Shown here piece after piece: positions 26,100 through 34,291 of a stretch of DNA of 64,000 nt. The DNA is from Pelomonas sp051857475 (lineage in GTDB: Bacteria; Pseudomonadota; Gammaproteobacteria; Burkholderiales; Burkholderiaceae_C). The first letter of the stretch is position 1. Every line of letters starts with the position of its first letter. A program made the translations under genes and the position numbers. The stretch spans positions 1,426,001-1,490,000 of the forward strand of contig NZ_JBPZGZ010000001.1 of assembly GCF_051857475.1 (NCBI RefSeq), given 5' to 3'. The notes beneath the pieces were generated by a model. The model made no database searches. It worked only from the letters and a program-made list of their open reading frames with translations, and was not told where the DNA came from.

Positions 26100-26492
26100 T
26101 CAAGGGGTGGGCAGCGTGAAATCGAAGTCGTAGAAGTGCTGGTGGCCTTCGACGCGGATTTGCATGCGGCCGGCCAGGCCGGTCAAGGCCCCGGTGCCGG
26201 AGTCGGGCACGATGCTGATGTCCAGCGAGGGCTGGCCACGGTCCATGCGGCCCTGGTGGACCAGGGCGAAGCTGCCTTCGCGCCCCTGCAGGCTGCCCGT
26301 CACCGTCTCCAGTGCCACGTAGGCAGCTGAACCGGCCACGCTGCCATGCGTGGCCAGCATCTGGCCGGCGCCACGCGCCTCGAGAGCCCCGTGGTACTGC
26401 TTGTCCAGCAGCATGCGGCCAATGCTGGCGCTTTGGGCTTCGGCGTCCCGGACCGTCATGCCGACGCTGAACTCACCGCTGATCGTCGTCAT
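26100..26492 (-). CDS. DUF3224 domain protein
   Basis: A 130-residue soluble protein with no signal peptide that fits DUF3224, a small lipocalin-like barrel family: GEFSVGMTV at the start, GQMLATHGSVAGSAAYVALETVTGSLQGR in the middle, HQGRM and LTGLAGRMQIRVEGHQHFYDFDF at the end. Function is unknown. Its ATG overlaps the cyanophycinase stop by one base (TGATG), so it is coupled to that gene. Confidence 0.8.
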   Translation of the reverse strand: MTTISGEFSVGMTVRDAEAQSASIGRMLLDKQYHGALEARGAGQMLATHGSVAGSAAYVALETVTGSLQGREGSFALVHQGRMDRGQPSLDISIVPDSGTGALTGLAGRMQIRVEGHQHFYDFDFTLPTP

Positions 26493-27727
26493 CACCGTTC
26501 TCCTTGCAGCCGCTGCTGGCCCGATTCGACCACGCGCAGGGTCTCGGCGACCAGCGGCGTGAACAGGGGGTTGGCCACGCGCACCGGCACGACGTCCAGA
26601 CGCGCGCCGAGCACCGTGTAGTCCTCGCCGCCACGCACCGCGCTGCACCAGCCGACCAGGCCGGGGCCGCGACGCAGGCGGAACTCGAAGCCGATGTCGG
26701 GCATGAGGTCGCCAGGCCGGGGATTGGCCCGGTAGGCGAGGCCGCGCACCTGCGGGGACGGGCCGTCGAGCAATTGGGTCAGGGCCTCGAGGAGACAGCC
26801 GTCGCCCAGGATGTCGAGGAAATAGCGGTCGGACTCCAGTCCGGGCTCGAAGCCAGGCGCGGCCGGGTCGATGCGCGGCTCGCTCAGCTTGTGGGCGGCC
26901 GGCGTCGTCACGCCGCTGGCCAGGTCGTGGCGGTCGCCATGGTCCAGATAGGACAGGCGCGCACCGCGCAGGTTGAAGGCCGGCAGCGTGACGTCATGGG
27001 TGGCCTCCTCGAGGTCGACCAGCACGGCGCCGCTGCCGCCAATGACTTCGAGTTCCGAACCCTTGATGACGACCGCTGCGTTCTCGTCCACGCCCAGGCC
27101 CAGGCGATAGCCCAGGGCCTGCAGCGCCGGCAGCATGCGGCCAACGCGACCCCTTTTCAGGAAATGCTGGTCGATGAGGAGGTCCGGGGCGACGAAGCCG
27201 AAGCCGCGGTCGTACTCCTGGCCGGCCCGCCACTGACCGCGCAGCACGGCCAGGTTGTCCATGGCATCGCGGAACATCAGCCGGCTCATGACGGCCGCGC
27301 CGGCGCTGGTGCCGGCAATGACACCACCGGCCGCGAAGACGGCACGGATGGCGTCCAGCATGGCGGTCGACCGGCCATCCGGCTGCAGCGTGTCGACGAG
27401 GTATTCCTGGGCACCGCCGGAGAAGAACACGGCCCGGGACGCCGCGACGCGGGCGATCAGGGCCGGGTCGTTCAAGGTGGCATGCAGGTCGACGCCTTCG
27501 AGATGAGGCGCCAGCGGGATGGCCTCGGCCTGGGCGCCGCAGCGGTTCAGCGCGGCGACGATCTGGGCGGCGATGCGCTCGGGCTCATAGGCCGCGGTGG
27601 GGAAGACGGCGATGGGCGCGCCAAGGCCGCCGGCCTCGTCGACGATGCGTTGCCAGACGGCGTCGCTGTCAGCTTTCAGCGCGCCGCCAATGACGATGAC
27701 GGTGCCGGCAGGAGCGTGGGAGGTCAA
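26492..27727 (-). CDS. cyanophycinase-like peptidase S51, cytoplasmic form
   Basis: A 411-residue serine hydrolase of the cyanophycinase family, which releases beta-Asp-Arg dipeptides from cyanophycin. The nucleophile elbow GTSAGAAVMS contains S141. FFSGGAQEYLVDTL, DQHFLKRGRVGRML and LGLGVDENAAVVI are the usual binding-site blocks. No signal peptide is seen. Compared with the roughly 270-residue classical enzyme it carries about 140 extra C-terminal residues, shared with the paralogue at 27864. It is followed by the coupled DUF3224 gene. No cyanophycin synthetase lies in the window, so it may act on imported or related isoaspartyl material. Confidence 0.85.
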   Translation of the reverse strand: MTSHAPAGTVIVIGGALKADSDAVWQRIVDEAGGLGAPIAVFPTAAYEPERIAAQIVAALNRCGAQAEAIPLAPHLEGVDLHATLNDPALIARVAASRAVFFSGGAQEYLVDTLQPDGRSTAMLDAIRAVFAAGGVIAGTSAGAAVMSRLMFRDAMDNLAVLRGQWRAGQEYDRGFGFVAPDLLIDQHFLKRGRVGRMLPALQALGYRLGLGVDENAAVVIKGSELEVIGGSGAVLVDLEEATHDVTLPAFNLRGARLSYLDHGDRHDLASGVTTPAAHKLSEPRIDPAAPGFEPGLESDRYFLDILGDGCLLEALTQLLDGPSPQVRGLAYRANPRPGDLMPDIGFEFRLRRGPGLVGWCSAVRGGEDYTVLGARLDVVPVRVANPLFTPLVAETLRVVESGQQRLQGER

Positions 27728-27863
27728 GGCGGGCGGGATGGCCCGGCGCGAAGGCCGGGCGGGCAGGAATCAACAGCCTGCCATCATGGCAGCGTCGCAG
27801 CGCACAAATCAACCGGGCATGCCCGGGGAAGCGCAAGCAGCCGTGAGCAAACGCTGCAAGCAG

Positions 27864-29327
27864 TCACTGCCCGCTGGCAGGCGTGGCCGACGCGGCCGGT
27901 GCTGGCGGCGGCGGCGCGGCCGGCTTGGGCGGCGTCCAGCCCCCATACAGCGGCATGGGCAGGCGCACCGGGCTGATGTCGAGGTAGAGATTCGTCACCG
28001 TGAACTGCTCGCCGCCGAATTCCTCGGTGCTCCAGCCCAGTGAGTCCGAGCCCTTGTAGAGGCGGAACAGGAAGCCCAGTTCGGCCAGCGGGTCGTTGGC
28101 GCGCGGCAACACGTCGAAGGCCAGGCCCTTGACCTCCTTGCGCACGCTGTCGATGAGGCGGCTCATGGCGCCCGAGATGGTCGAGTCTCCCAGCATGTCG
28201 AGATGGAAGACGTCGTCGGTGTAGTAGGGCTTGAAGTTGGGCGACTCGGCGTCGTGCAACTCACCGCGCAGCTTGGGCGCGGAAGGCGTCGTCGAGCGTG
28301 CGCGCAGGTGGTAGCGGTCGCCATGCTCCAGGTAGGAAAGACGCGCGCCCTGCACGTTGAAGGCACCCAGCGTCGAGTCGGTTTTGGCCTCGGTCAGGTC
28401 CACCACCAGCGCACCACGGTCGCCGATGACCTCGATCTCGTCGCCACGGATGATGGCCGCCGTGTTCTCGTCCACGCCCAGTCCGATCTTGTAGCCCTTG
28501 GCCATCATCAGCGGGATCATGCGGCCGAAGCGGCCGCGCTTCAGGAAATGCTGGTCGACGAAGAGATGCGGGCCGACGAAGCCCAGGCCGCGGTCGACCT
28601 GCTTGCCATCGACGAAACGGCCCTTGAGGATGTTGATGACGCTGGGTGCGTCGCGGAACATGATGGTGCTCATGATGGCCGCGCCGGCCGAGGTGCCGGC
28701 CACCACGCCGCCCTTGCGGTAAACGTCCCAGATGGCTTCCAGCATGGGCGTGCTCTGGCCGCCGGGCTGCAGCACGTCAACGATGCGCTCCTGCGTGCCG
28801 CCCGTGAAGAAGATGCCCTTGGCGGCCTTGACCTTGGCGATCAGGGCCGGGTCACGCACCACCTTGCTCAGGTCCACCCACAGGAATTTGGGCGCGACGG
28901 GCAGGGCCTCGGCGACGGCGCCGCGGCGCTGCAGCAGGTCGACGACCTGCTTGGCACTGGCTTCGGGATCCTCGCTGGCCGTGCCGAAAACGACGAAGCG
29001 AGCGCCCTTGCCGCCGGCCAGCTGCACGATGCGCTGCCAGACCTCTTCGTTGTCGGCCTTGAGCGCGCCGCCGATGGGCACGGCATAGCCACGGATGGCG
29101 GGTTCGGTGTCGACGACGGCGGGTGCCGGCGTGGGTGCCGGGGCCGGCGCCGAAGCTGCTGGCTTGGCCGGCGCCGGCGCGGTGCTGCGCGGGGCCGAAG
29201 CCGGCGTGGCGGGTCGAAACAACCTGAAACCCTGCGGCGCGCTGGCCGCCGGCGCTGCGGGGGTGGCCGCCTGCACGCTGATGGCCATCGCCATTGCTGC
29301 CATTGCGGCCCAGATCCTTGCCCTCAT
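27864..29327 (-). CDS. exported cyanophycinase-like peptidase S51
   Basis: A 487-residue paralogue of the preceding protein with a signal peptide (1-20) and a Pro/Ala/Ser linker at about 21-75, so it is exported. The catalytic GTSAGAAIMS places the nucleophile at S213. FFTGGTQERIVDVL, DQHFLKRGRFGRMI and GLGVDENTAAII match its paralogue, as does the extra C-terminal domain, which ends in a Pro/Ala tail. Extracellular cyanophycinases are known in pseudomonads that feed on cyanophycin. It is divergent from a TonB-dependent receptor, which supports a nutrient-scavenging role. Whether it is periplasmic or released is not shown. Confidence 0.85.
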   Translation of the reverse strand: MRARIWAAMAAMAMAISVQAATPAAPAASAPQGFRLFRPATPASAPRSTAPAPAKPAASAPAPAPTPAPAVVDTEPAIRGYAVPIGGALKADNEEVWQRIVQLAGGKGARFVVFGTASEDPEASAKQVVDLLQRRGAVAEALPVAPKFLWVDLSKVVRDPALIAKVKAAKGIFFTGGTQERIVDVLQPGGQSTPMLEAIWDVYRKGGVVAGTSAGAAIMSTIMFRDAPSVINILKGRFVDGKQVDRGLGFVGPHLFVDQHFLKRGRFGRMIPLMMAKGYKIGLGVDENTAAIIRGDEIEVIGDRGALVVDLTEAKTDSTLGAFNVQGARLSYLEHGDRYHLRARSTTPSAPKLRGELHDAESPNFKPYYTDDVFHLDMLGDSTISGAMSRLIDSVRKEVKGLAFDVLPRANDPLAELGFLFRLYKGSDSLGWSTEEFGGEQFTVTNLYLDISPVRLPMPLYGGWTPPKPAAPPPPAPAASATPASGQ

Positions 29328-29493
29328 GCCCTCACCTCTCCTTGGTCAGACCGCGCATGATGACAGACGCGGCAGGACCATTCGCCCCTAATTCGAACGA
29401 CGAAGGCGTGGCGTGCACGAGACGAATCGATGACAGGAGACCGGCAGCTAGCGGCGCCATGCCTAGACTCGCGCGAACCACGGAGGCTCCCCC

Positions 29494-32187
29494 ATGAAAA
29501 CGCCCTGCCCTTCCCGCATTGCCGTCGCCACGGCCCTGCTCGCACTGAGCTGCGCCGCCCAGGCCCAGACGTCGCTGGAGCGCGTCGAGATCACCGGCAC
29601 GGCGATCAAACGCATCGAGGGCGAGACAGCGCTGCCGGTGCAGGTCATCACGCGCAACGAGATCGACAAGGCCGGCGTGACGACGGCCGCCGAGCTGGTC
29701 GCCCGCATCAGCGCCAGCGCCAACAACCTGACCGACGGCGGCAGCGTGGCCTATGGCGGCTTTCGTGACCAGATGGGTTTCAACGCCGCCAATCTGCGCG
29801 GCCTGGGCGTGTCGTCCACCCTGGTGCTGCTGAACGGCCGGCGCATGGCCAATTTCGCCTCGCCCGGCGACTCGGCCGGCGTGGACCTGAACAGCATCCC
29901 GGCTGCCGCCATCCAGCGCGTCGAGATCCTGCTGGACGGCGCCTCGTCGCTGTACGGCTCCGACGCCATCGGCGGCGTCATCAACTTCATCACCCGCAAG
30001 GACTTCACCGGCGTCGACGTCAGCGCGCTGGCGGGCAATACCACCGAGGGCCATGGCGCAGCCAAGCGCTCGGCGACCGTGGCCGGCGGCTTCGGCGATT
30101 TCGGCCGCGACGGCTTCAATGTCTTCGGCGTGCTGGACGTGCAGAAGACCAGCAGCCTGAACGCGTCCCGACGCCAGTTCATCAAGGACCTGGACATCCC
30201 GGGCCGCCTGCCCGACCTGCTGTCCAGTGCCAGCTTTCCCGGCAACATCCGCCTGTCCAACTACCAGCGCGACACGCTGATCGGCGAGGGCTACTCGAGC
30301 AATGGCTCGACGGTCATCGATTCCAAGACCGTCAATCCCTCCGCGACCAAAGGCTGCAATCCGCCCGCCAACCTCTACCTGCCCGACGGCATCGGCGGCG
30401 TGGACGGCTGCACTTTCGACTACATGCGCGACATCGAGCTGTATCCCAAGTCGAAGAAAAGCAGCTTCTTCACCCGCGGCATCTTCAACGTAGGCGGCGG
30501 CCACCAGGCCTTTGCCGAAGTCTCGCTGGCACGGGCCCGCACCCTCTACACCGGCACGCCCAACCGCGTCGATGCCGACATGGACGTGTCACGCGTGCCC
30601 GCCTTCGCCGGCAGCGCGCTGAACAGCCTGGACGCCGACGACGAGGAACGCATCATCACGGTGCGCACCCGCCTGTCCGAAGCCGGCCTGCGTACCAGCG
30701 AGCTGGTCTCGACCACCCAGCGCGTCGTGGCCGGCATGACCGGCCTGGTATCGGGCTGGGACTATGAATGGGCGCTGAACCACAGCACCAGCAAGGTCTC
30801 CGACCGCGACTACCAGGGCTATCTGAACGAGCAGATGATCCTGGACGGCTTCGCCACCGGCCCGCTGAACGCCTTCGGCCCGTCCAGTGCCGCCGGCCTG
30901 GCCCTGTACGAGAAGGCCCAGATCCGCGGCGAGGTGCGCCACGCCACCGGCAACATGGACAGCCTGGACTTCAAGGCCTCCAAGGCCCTGACCCAGCTGG
31001 CCGGCGGCGACCTGGCCGTGGCCTTCGGCGGCGAATACCGCCGCGAGAAGCAGAACTACCACCAGTCCGACGCGCTCAAGCAGGACCTCATCCTCGGCGA
31101 GACCACGCAGGGGCCGGACTCCGACTTCGGCAAGTCGCGCAAGGTCGGCGCGCTGTTCGGCGAGATCAGCGCCCCCATCACCAAGCAGCTCGAACTGCAG
31201 GCGGCCCTGCGCTATGAGCACTACCAGGTCAGCGGCGGCGCGCTCAGCCCCAAGCTGGGGCTGAAGTACGTGCCCATGAAGGAACTGCTGCTGCGCGCCT
31301 CCATCGGCAAGGGCTTCCGCGCGCCCAGCCTGTCGGACCTGTACCGCCCGGTCACCGAGGGCTCATCGGCCACGCTGGTGGACCCGGTCTGCCTGGCGGC
31401 CGACCCGAGCAACACGCCCACCGACTGCTCCGACATCTGGACCACGCTGAACTTCAGCAACGCCAAGCTCAAGCCCGAGAAGTCGCGCCAGTTCTCGGCT
31501 GGCATGGTCTTCGAGCCCCAGCGCGGCGTGAACATCAACGTCGACTACTGGAATATCGAGAAGACCAACCTGATCAGCACCCTGGGCGTGGACGTCATCC
31601 TGTCCGACCTGGCCAAGTACGGCAACCTCGTGCACCGCGACGAGGACAACTTCATCGACCACATCGACCTCGTCAAGGAAAACCGCGGCAAGCAGCGCAT
31701 CTCCGGCCTGGACCTGGGGCTGAACCTCAGCGGCCTGAAGACCGGCTTCGGTCAGTTCGGCGTGCGCCTGAACGGCACGCTGACGCTGAAGTCCCAGCAG
31801 CAGACCGGCGACGGCGACCCCTTCGTCAGCAACCTGGGCGTCTTCATCAACGACGGCGTCGTGCAGCGCTGGCGTCATACCGTGGCCCTGGACTGGGATG
31901 CCGGTCCGGTGTCGATGACGCTGTCCAACAGCTATCTGCAGGGCTACAACGACCAGCACATCGTCGGCAAGGCCGATCGCAAGGTTGAAGCCTATTCGCT
32001 GTGGAATCTGTCGGCCGCCTTCGAGGCCAGCAAGTCCCTCACCTTCCGCGTCGGTGCGCAGAACCTGCTCAACACCGCACCGCCGTTCTCGCAGCAGGCC
32101 TGGTTCTTCCTTTCGGGCTACGACCCGAGCTACACCGACTCGCGCGGCCGCTTCGTCTACGCCAGCGTGAAGTACGCCTTCAGGTAA
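29494..32187 (+). CDS. TonB-dependent receptor next to the exported cyanophycinase
   Basis: An 897-residue outer-membrane receptor. The signal peptide is 1-24 (ends AAQAQ). A TonB-box-like LERVEITGTAIKR follows, then a plug with NLRGLGVSSTLVLLNGRR and VEILLDGASSLYGSDAIGGVINFITRK, the pattern of the large oligopeptide/oligosaccharide receptors rather than siderophore receptors. The barrel contains PKLGLKYVP and RASIGKGFRAPSLSDLYRP and ends YASVKYAFR. GGAGG precedes the ATG by seven bases. It is divergent from the exported cyanophycinase gene, so peptides such as beta-Asp-Arg are a plausible cargo. Its stop overlaps the convergent thioesterase by eight bases. Confidence 0.9.
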   Translation: MKTPCPSRIAVATALLALSCAAQAQTSLERVEITGTAIKRIEGETALPVQVITRNEIDKAGVTTAAELVARISASANNLTDGGSVAYGGFRDQMGFNAANLRGLGVSSTLVLLNGRRMANFASPGDSAGVDLNSIPAAAIQRVEILLDGASSLYGSDAIGGVINFITRKDFTGVDVSALAGNTTEGHGAAKRSATVAGGFGDFGRDGFNVFGVLDVQKTSSLNASRRQFIKDLDIPGRLPDLLSSASFPGNIRLSNYQRDTLIGEGYSSNGSTVIDSKTVNPSATKGCNPPANLYLPDGIGGVDGCTFDYMRDIELYPKSKKSSFFTRGIFNVGGGHQAFAEVSLARARTLYTGTPNRVDADMDVSRVPAFAGSALNSLDADDEERIITVRTRLSEAGLRTSELVSTTQRVVAGMTGLVSGWDYEWALNHSTSKVSDRDYQGYLNEQMILDGFATGPLNAFGPSSAAGLALYEKAQIRGEVRHATGNMDSLDFKASKALTQLAGGDLAVAFGGEYRREKQNYHQSDALKQDLILGETTQGPDSDFGKSRKVGALFGEISAPITKQLELQAALRYEHYQVSGGALSPKLGLKYVPMKELLLRASIGKGFRAPSLSDLYRPVTEGSSATLVDPVCLAADPSNTPTDCSDIWTTLNFSNAKLKPEKSRQFSAGMVFEPQRGVNINVDYWNIEKTNLISTLGVDVILSDLAKYGNLVHRDEDNFIDHIDLVKENRGKQRISGLDLGLNLSGLKTGFGQFGVRLNGTLTLKSQQQTGDGDPFVSNLGVFINDGVVQRWRHTVALDWDAGPVSMTLSNSYLQGYNDQHIVGKADRKVEAYSLWNLSAAFEASKSLTFRVGAQNLLNTAPPFSQQAWFFLSGYDPSYTDSRGRFVYASVKYAFR

Positions 32188-32599
32188 CGAGTGCCCTGAC
32201 CCAGTCCGGCAGGGCGATGGCCTTGTCGGTCTGGGCGTCGAACCACAGCGTCGTCGCGCCGCCCTCGGCGTAGATGACGCCGGGTTCGTCGACGCGTTCC
32301 AGCGTGATCCAGGTCTCGAAGCTGGTGCGGCCGGGGTCGCTGACGTAATGCTTCGCCAGCACCTCGCCCGGCACTTTCAGCTGCCGGTAGAAGTTGCAGA
32401 AGGCGTTGACGATGACCGGGCCCTGCCCACCCGGGTTGGGCGGTGCGCCGATGGCAGCCAGCCAGTCCACCCGCGCCATTTCCAAGTAGCGGAAGTAGAG
32501 CGTGTTGTTGATGTGGCCCATGGCGTCCATGTCGCCCCAGCGCATCTGGATGCGCAACTCGAAGGTCAGCTTCTTCTCGGCCGGGACGGCATATCTCAT
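32180..32599 (-). CDS. hotdog-fold acyl-CoA thioesterase (4HBT family)
   Basis: A 139-residue thioesterase of the 4-hydroxybenzoyl-CoA/YbgC type. The conserved MRWGDMDAMGHINNTLYFRYLE block places the catalytic aspartate in GDMDAMGH at about residues 22-29. It probably hydrolyses short or medium acyl-CoA in the cytoplasm. Its start overlaps the YceH stop (ATGA), so the two are coupled. The frame extends upstream inside yceH, but the ATG at 32599 is the natural start. Confidence 0.88.
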   Translation of the reverse strand: MRYAVPAEKKLTFELRIQMRWGDMDAMGHINNTLYFRYLEMARVDWLAAIGAPPNPGGQGPVIVNAFCNFYRQLKVPGEVLAKHYVSDPGRTSFETWITLERVDEPGVIYAEGGATTLWFDAQTDKAIALPDWVRALVT

Positions 32600-33219
32600 G
32601 GGGTGATGCCCAGTTCGGCGGCGATGCGGTTGACGAGTTGGCGCAGCGAGGCGACTTCCGCGCGCAGCAAGGCCACTTCTTCGTCGCGCGGCGCGGCAAC
32701 AGCAGCAGCATGCTCGACCGACGAGACCGGCCCGCACAGCAGATGTGCCCAGCGCGCCTCACGTGCACCGGGCGCCTTGGCCAGCTTGATGGCAAAGGGC
32801 TGCTCACGCCCGGCGAGTTCCTCGAGGAAGCCTTCGACCGAGGACACATCGGCAAAGCGGTGCAGCCTCTCGGTGTTCTGCCTGAGCTCGGCCGCCGTCT
32901 GCGGGCCGCGCAGCATCAGCTGGGTCAGCAGGGCCATCGCAGCGCCGGGCACACCCAGGCCACGCGCGAAGTTGTGCTCGTAGCGCACGACGCGGCTGCC
33001 GCTGACGGTGTTGACGAGGCTCCGGCTCTTCAGCTCCTCGATGGTCGCCAGCACCTCGGCCTCGCTGACGTCCATGACGGGGTCGCGCGCCGTCTTCTGG
33101 TTGCAGCCCGAGGTCAGCGCATTGGCCGACAGCGGATAGCTGTCCGGCACGGTGGATTCCTTCTCGACGAGGACGGCGAGGACGCGGGCCTCCAGCGGGG
33201 TCAAATCTCTTTTGTTCAT
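32596..33219 (-). CDS. YceH family protein (DUF480)
   Basis: A 207-residue protein with the family start LTPLEARVLAVLVEKESTVPDSYPLS, followed by NALTSGCNQKTARDPVMD, two winged-helix-like domains and a C-terminal coiled segment (EEVALLRAEVASLRQLVNRIAAELG). The molecular role of YceH is not established; the fold suggests nucleic-acid binding. The downstream thioesterase is coupled by ATGA. The repeat at 33230-33372 lies just upstream. Confidence 0.85.
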   Translation of the reverse strand: MNKRDLTPLEARVLAVLVEKESTVPDSYPLSANALTSGCNQKTARDPVMDVSEAEVLATIEELKSRSLVNTVSGSRVVRYEHNFARGLGVPGAAMALLTQLMLRGPQTAAELRQNTERLHRFADVSSVEGFLEELAGREQPFAIKLAKAPGAREARWAHLLCGPVSSVEHAAAVAAPRDEEVALLRAEVASLRQLVNRIAAELGITP

Positions 33220-33229
33220 GTGTTTGGTA

Positions 33230-33372
33230 TTGCGGGCCGAGCGCCGGGCCGCTCCCTAGCGGGCCCGCGTTGGCGATGTTGCATGGGCTCGAAGCCCATG
33301 CAATCGCCGTCCCGACGGGGGACCGACTGGGCTGGCCCGCGTTCAGCGCGGCCGGACTGGGCGAGGGGCTTC
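33230..33372 (-). repeat. dispersed intergenic hairpin repeat, copy 2
   Basis: The minus strand of this segment carries the same ordered blocks as 5965-6182, starting directly after the stop of the SDR gene at 33378. The hairpin at 33279-33303 has a 10-bp stem (TTGCATGGGC/GCCCATGCAA) and a TTCGA loop in this reading. The stem sequence is different from copy 1 but the flanking GGCGAT...ATCGCC and the loop core TCGA are kept. The copy is about 75 bases shorter in the middle. No U-run follows. Confidence 0.8.
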
Positions 33373-33377
33373 AAGAC

Positions 33378-34160
33378 CTAGACGCCGAACCCGTCGTCGG
33401 CCTGGATGACGGCGCCATTGATGAAATGGCTCTCGTTGGCGCACAGCATCAGCAGCGAGGTGTCGAGGTCCTGGGGTTGGCCCACGCGCTTCCTCGGCAG
33501 CAGCTCGACCAGCTTCTTGCCCTGCTCCGTGCCCCAGTGGTGGTGGTTGATCTCGGTGTCGATATAGCCCGGGCAGATGGCGTTCACATTGATGCCGTAC
33601 TTGCCCCATTCCAGCGCCATGGCCCGCGTCATGTGGATGACGGCGGCCTTGCTCATGGCGTAGACGCCGATCTGGCCCAGCACACGCAGGCCGGCCATGG
33701 AAGCGACGTTGACGATGCGCCCGCCGATGAAGGTGCCCGGCGCCGAGCCGCGGGCGCGCGCCAGCATGCGCTTGCCCACCTCCTGCGCGACGAAGAAGGC
33801 ACCACGCGTGTTGGTGTCCATCACAAAGTCGTAGTCGTTCTCGGTGACGTCGGTGAGGCGCTGCGTCGTGGACACGCCGGAGTTGTTGATCAGGATGTCC
33901 AGCGTGCCGACCTCGGTCTCGGCATGGGCTACCGCCGAGCGGATGCTGGCCACGTCGGTCACGTCCAGCTGCACCACATGGGCGTCGCCGCCATTGCCTT
34001 CGATCTCGGCGCGCAGGTCCTTGAGTCGCTCGACGCGGCGGCCCGCCAGCACGACGCAGGCGCCGGCCTGGGACAGGGTCTTGGCGAACTGGGCGCCCAG
34101 GCCGCTGGATGCGCCCGTGACCAGGGCCACGCGGCCTTCGAGGTTGATGGAGTAACTCAT
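33378..34160 (-). CDS. short-chain dehydrogenase/reductase
   Basis: A 260-residue classical SDR. The motifs are TGASSGLG near 14-21, NNSG (LINNSGVSTTQR), catalytic YAMSK, and PGYIDTEIN after the active site. The overall pattern resembles 3-oxoacyl-ACP or hydroxyacyl-CoA dehydrogenases; the substrate is open. The ATG at 34160 is preferred to the one ten codons upstream because the fold begins at once. It is divergent from ETF-QO across 131 bases, which would fit a fatty- or branched-acid oxidation role. Confidence 0.9.
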   Translation of the reverse strand: MSYSINLEGRVALVTGASSGLGAQFAKTLSQAGACVVLAGRRVERLKDLRAEIEGNGGDAHVVQLDVTDVASIRSAVAHAETEVGTLDILINNSGVSTTQRLTDVTENDYDFVMDTNTRGAFFVAQEVGKRMLARARGSAPGTFIGGRIVNVASMAGLRVLGQIGVYAMSKAAVIHMTRAMALEWGKYGINVNAICPGYIDTEINHHHWGTEQGKKLVELLPRKRVGQPQDLDTSLLMLCANESHFINGAVIQADDGFGV

Positions 34161-34223
34161 GAGACTGCCTTCCGAGTGGGTTGCAGCCATCCTACCGGTC
34201 TAGACCGCACAACCTAAAAAAGC

Positions 34224-34231
34224 ACGATCGT
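34224..34231. promoter_or_regulatory. palindromic site between SDR and ETF-QO genes
   Basis: ACGATCGT is an 8-bp palindrome within AAAGCACGATCGTTCGATT in the divergent promoter region. The core resembles sites of TetR-type fatty-acid regulators in betaproteobacteria as I recall them. The outer bases do not pair well, so this is only a candidate. Confidence 0.3.
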
Positions 34232-34291
34232 TCGATTCACCATCCAGCCTCTCTAGAATCGCGCGCAATTCAAGCTGACGGAGACTTGGCA

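Noticed and set aside
29100..29260. Repetitive GCC/GGC-rich stretch that looks like a tandem repeat
   Set aside because: It encodes the Pro/Ala linker of the exported cyanophycinase; the repetition is at amino-acid level only.
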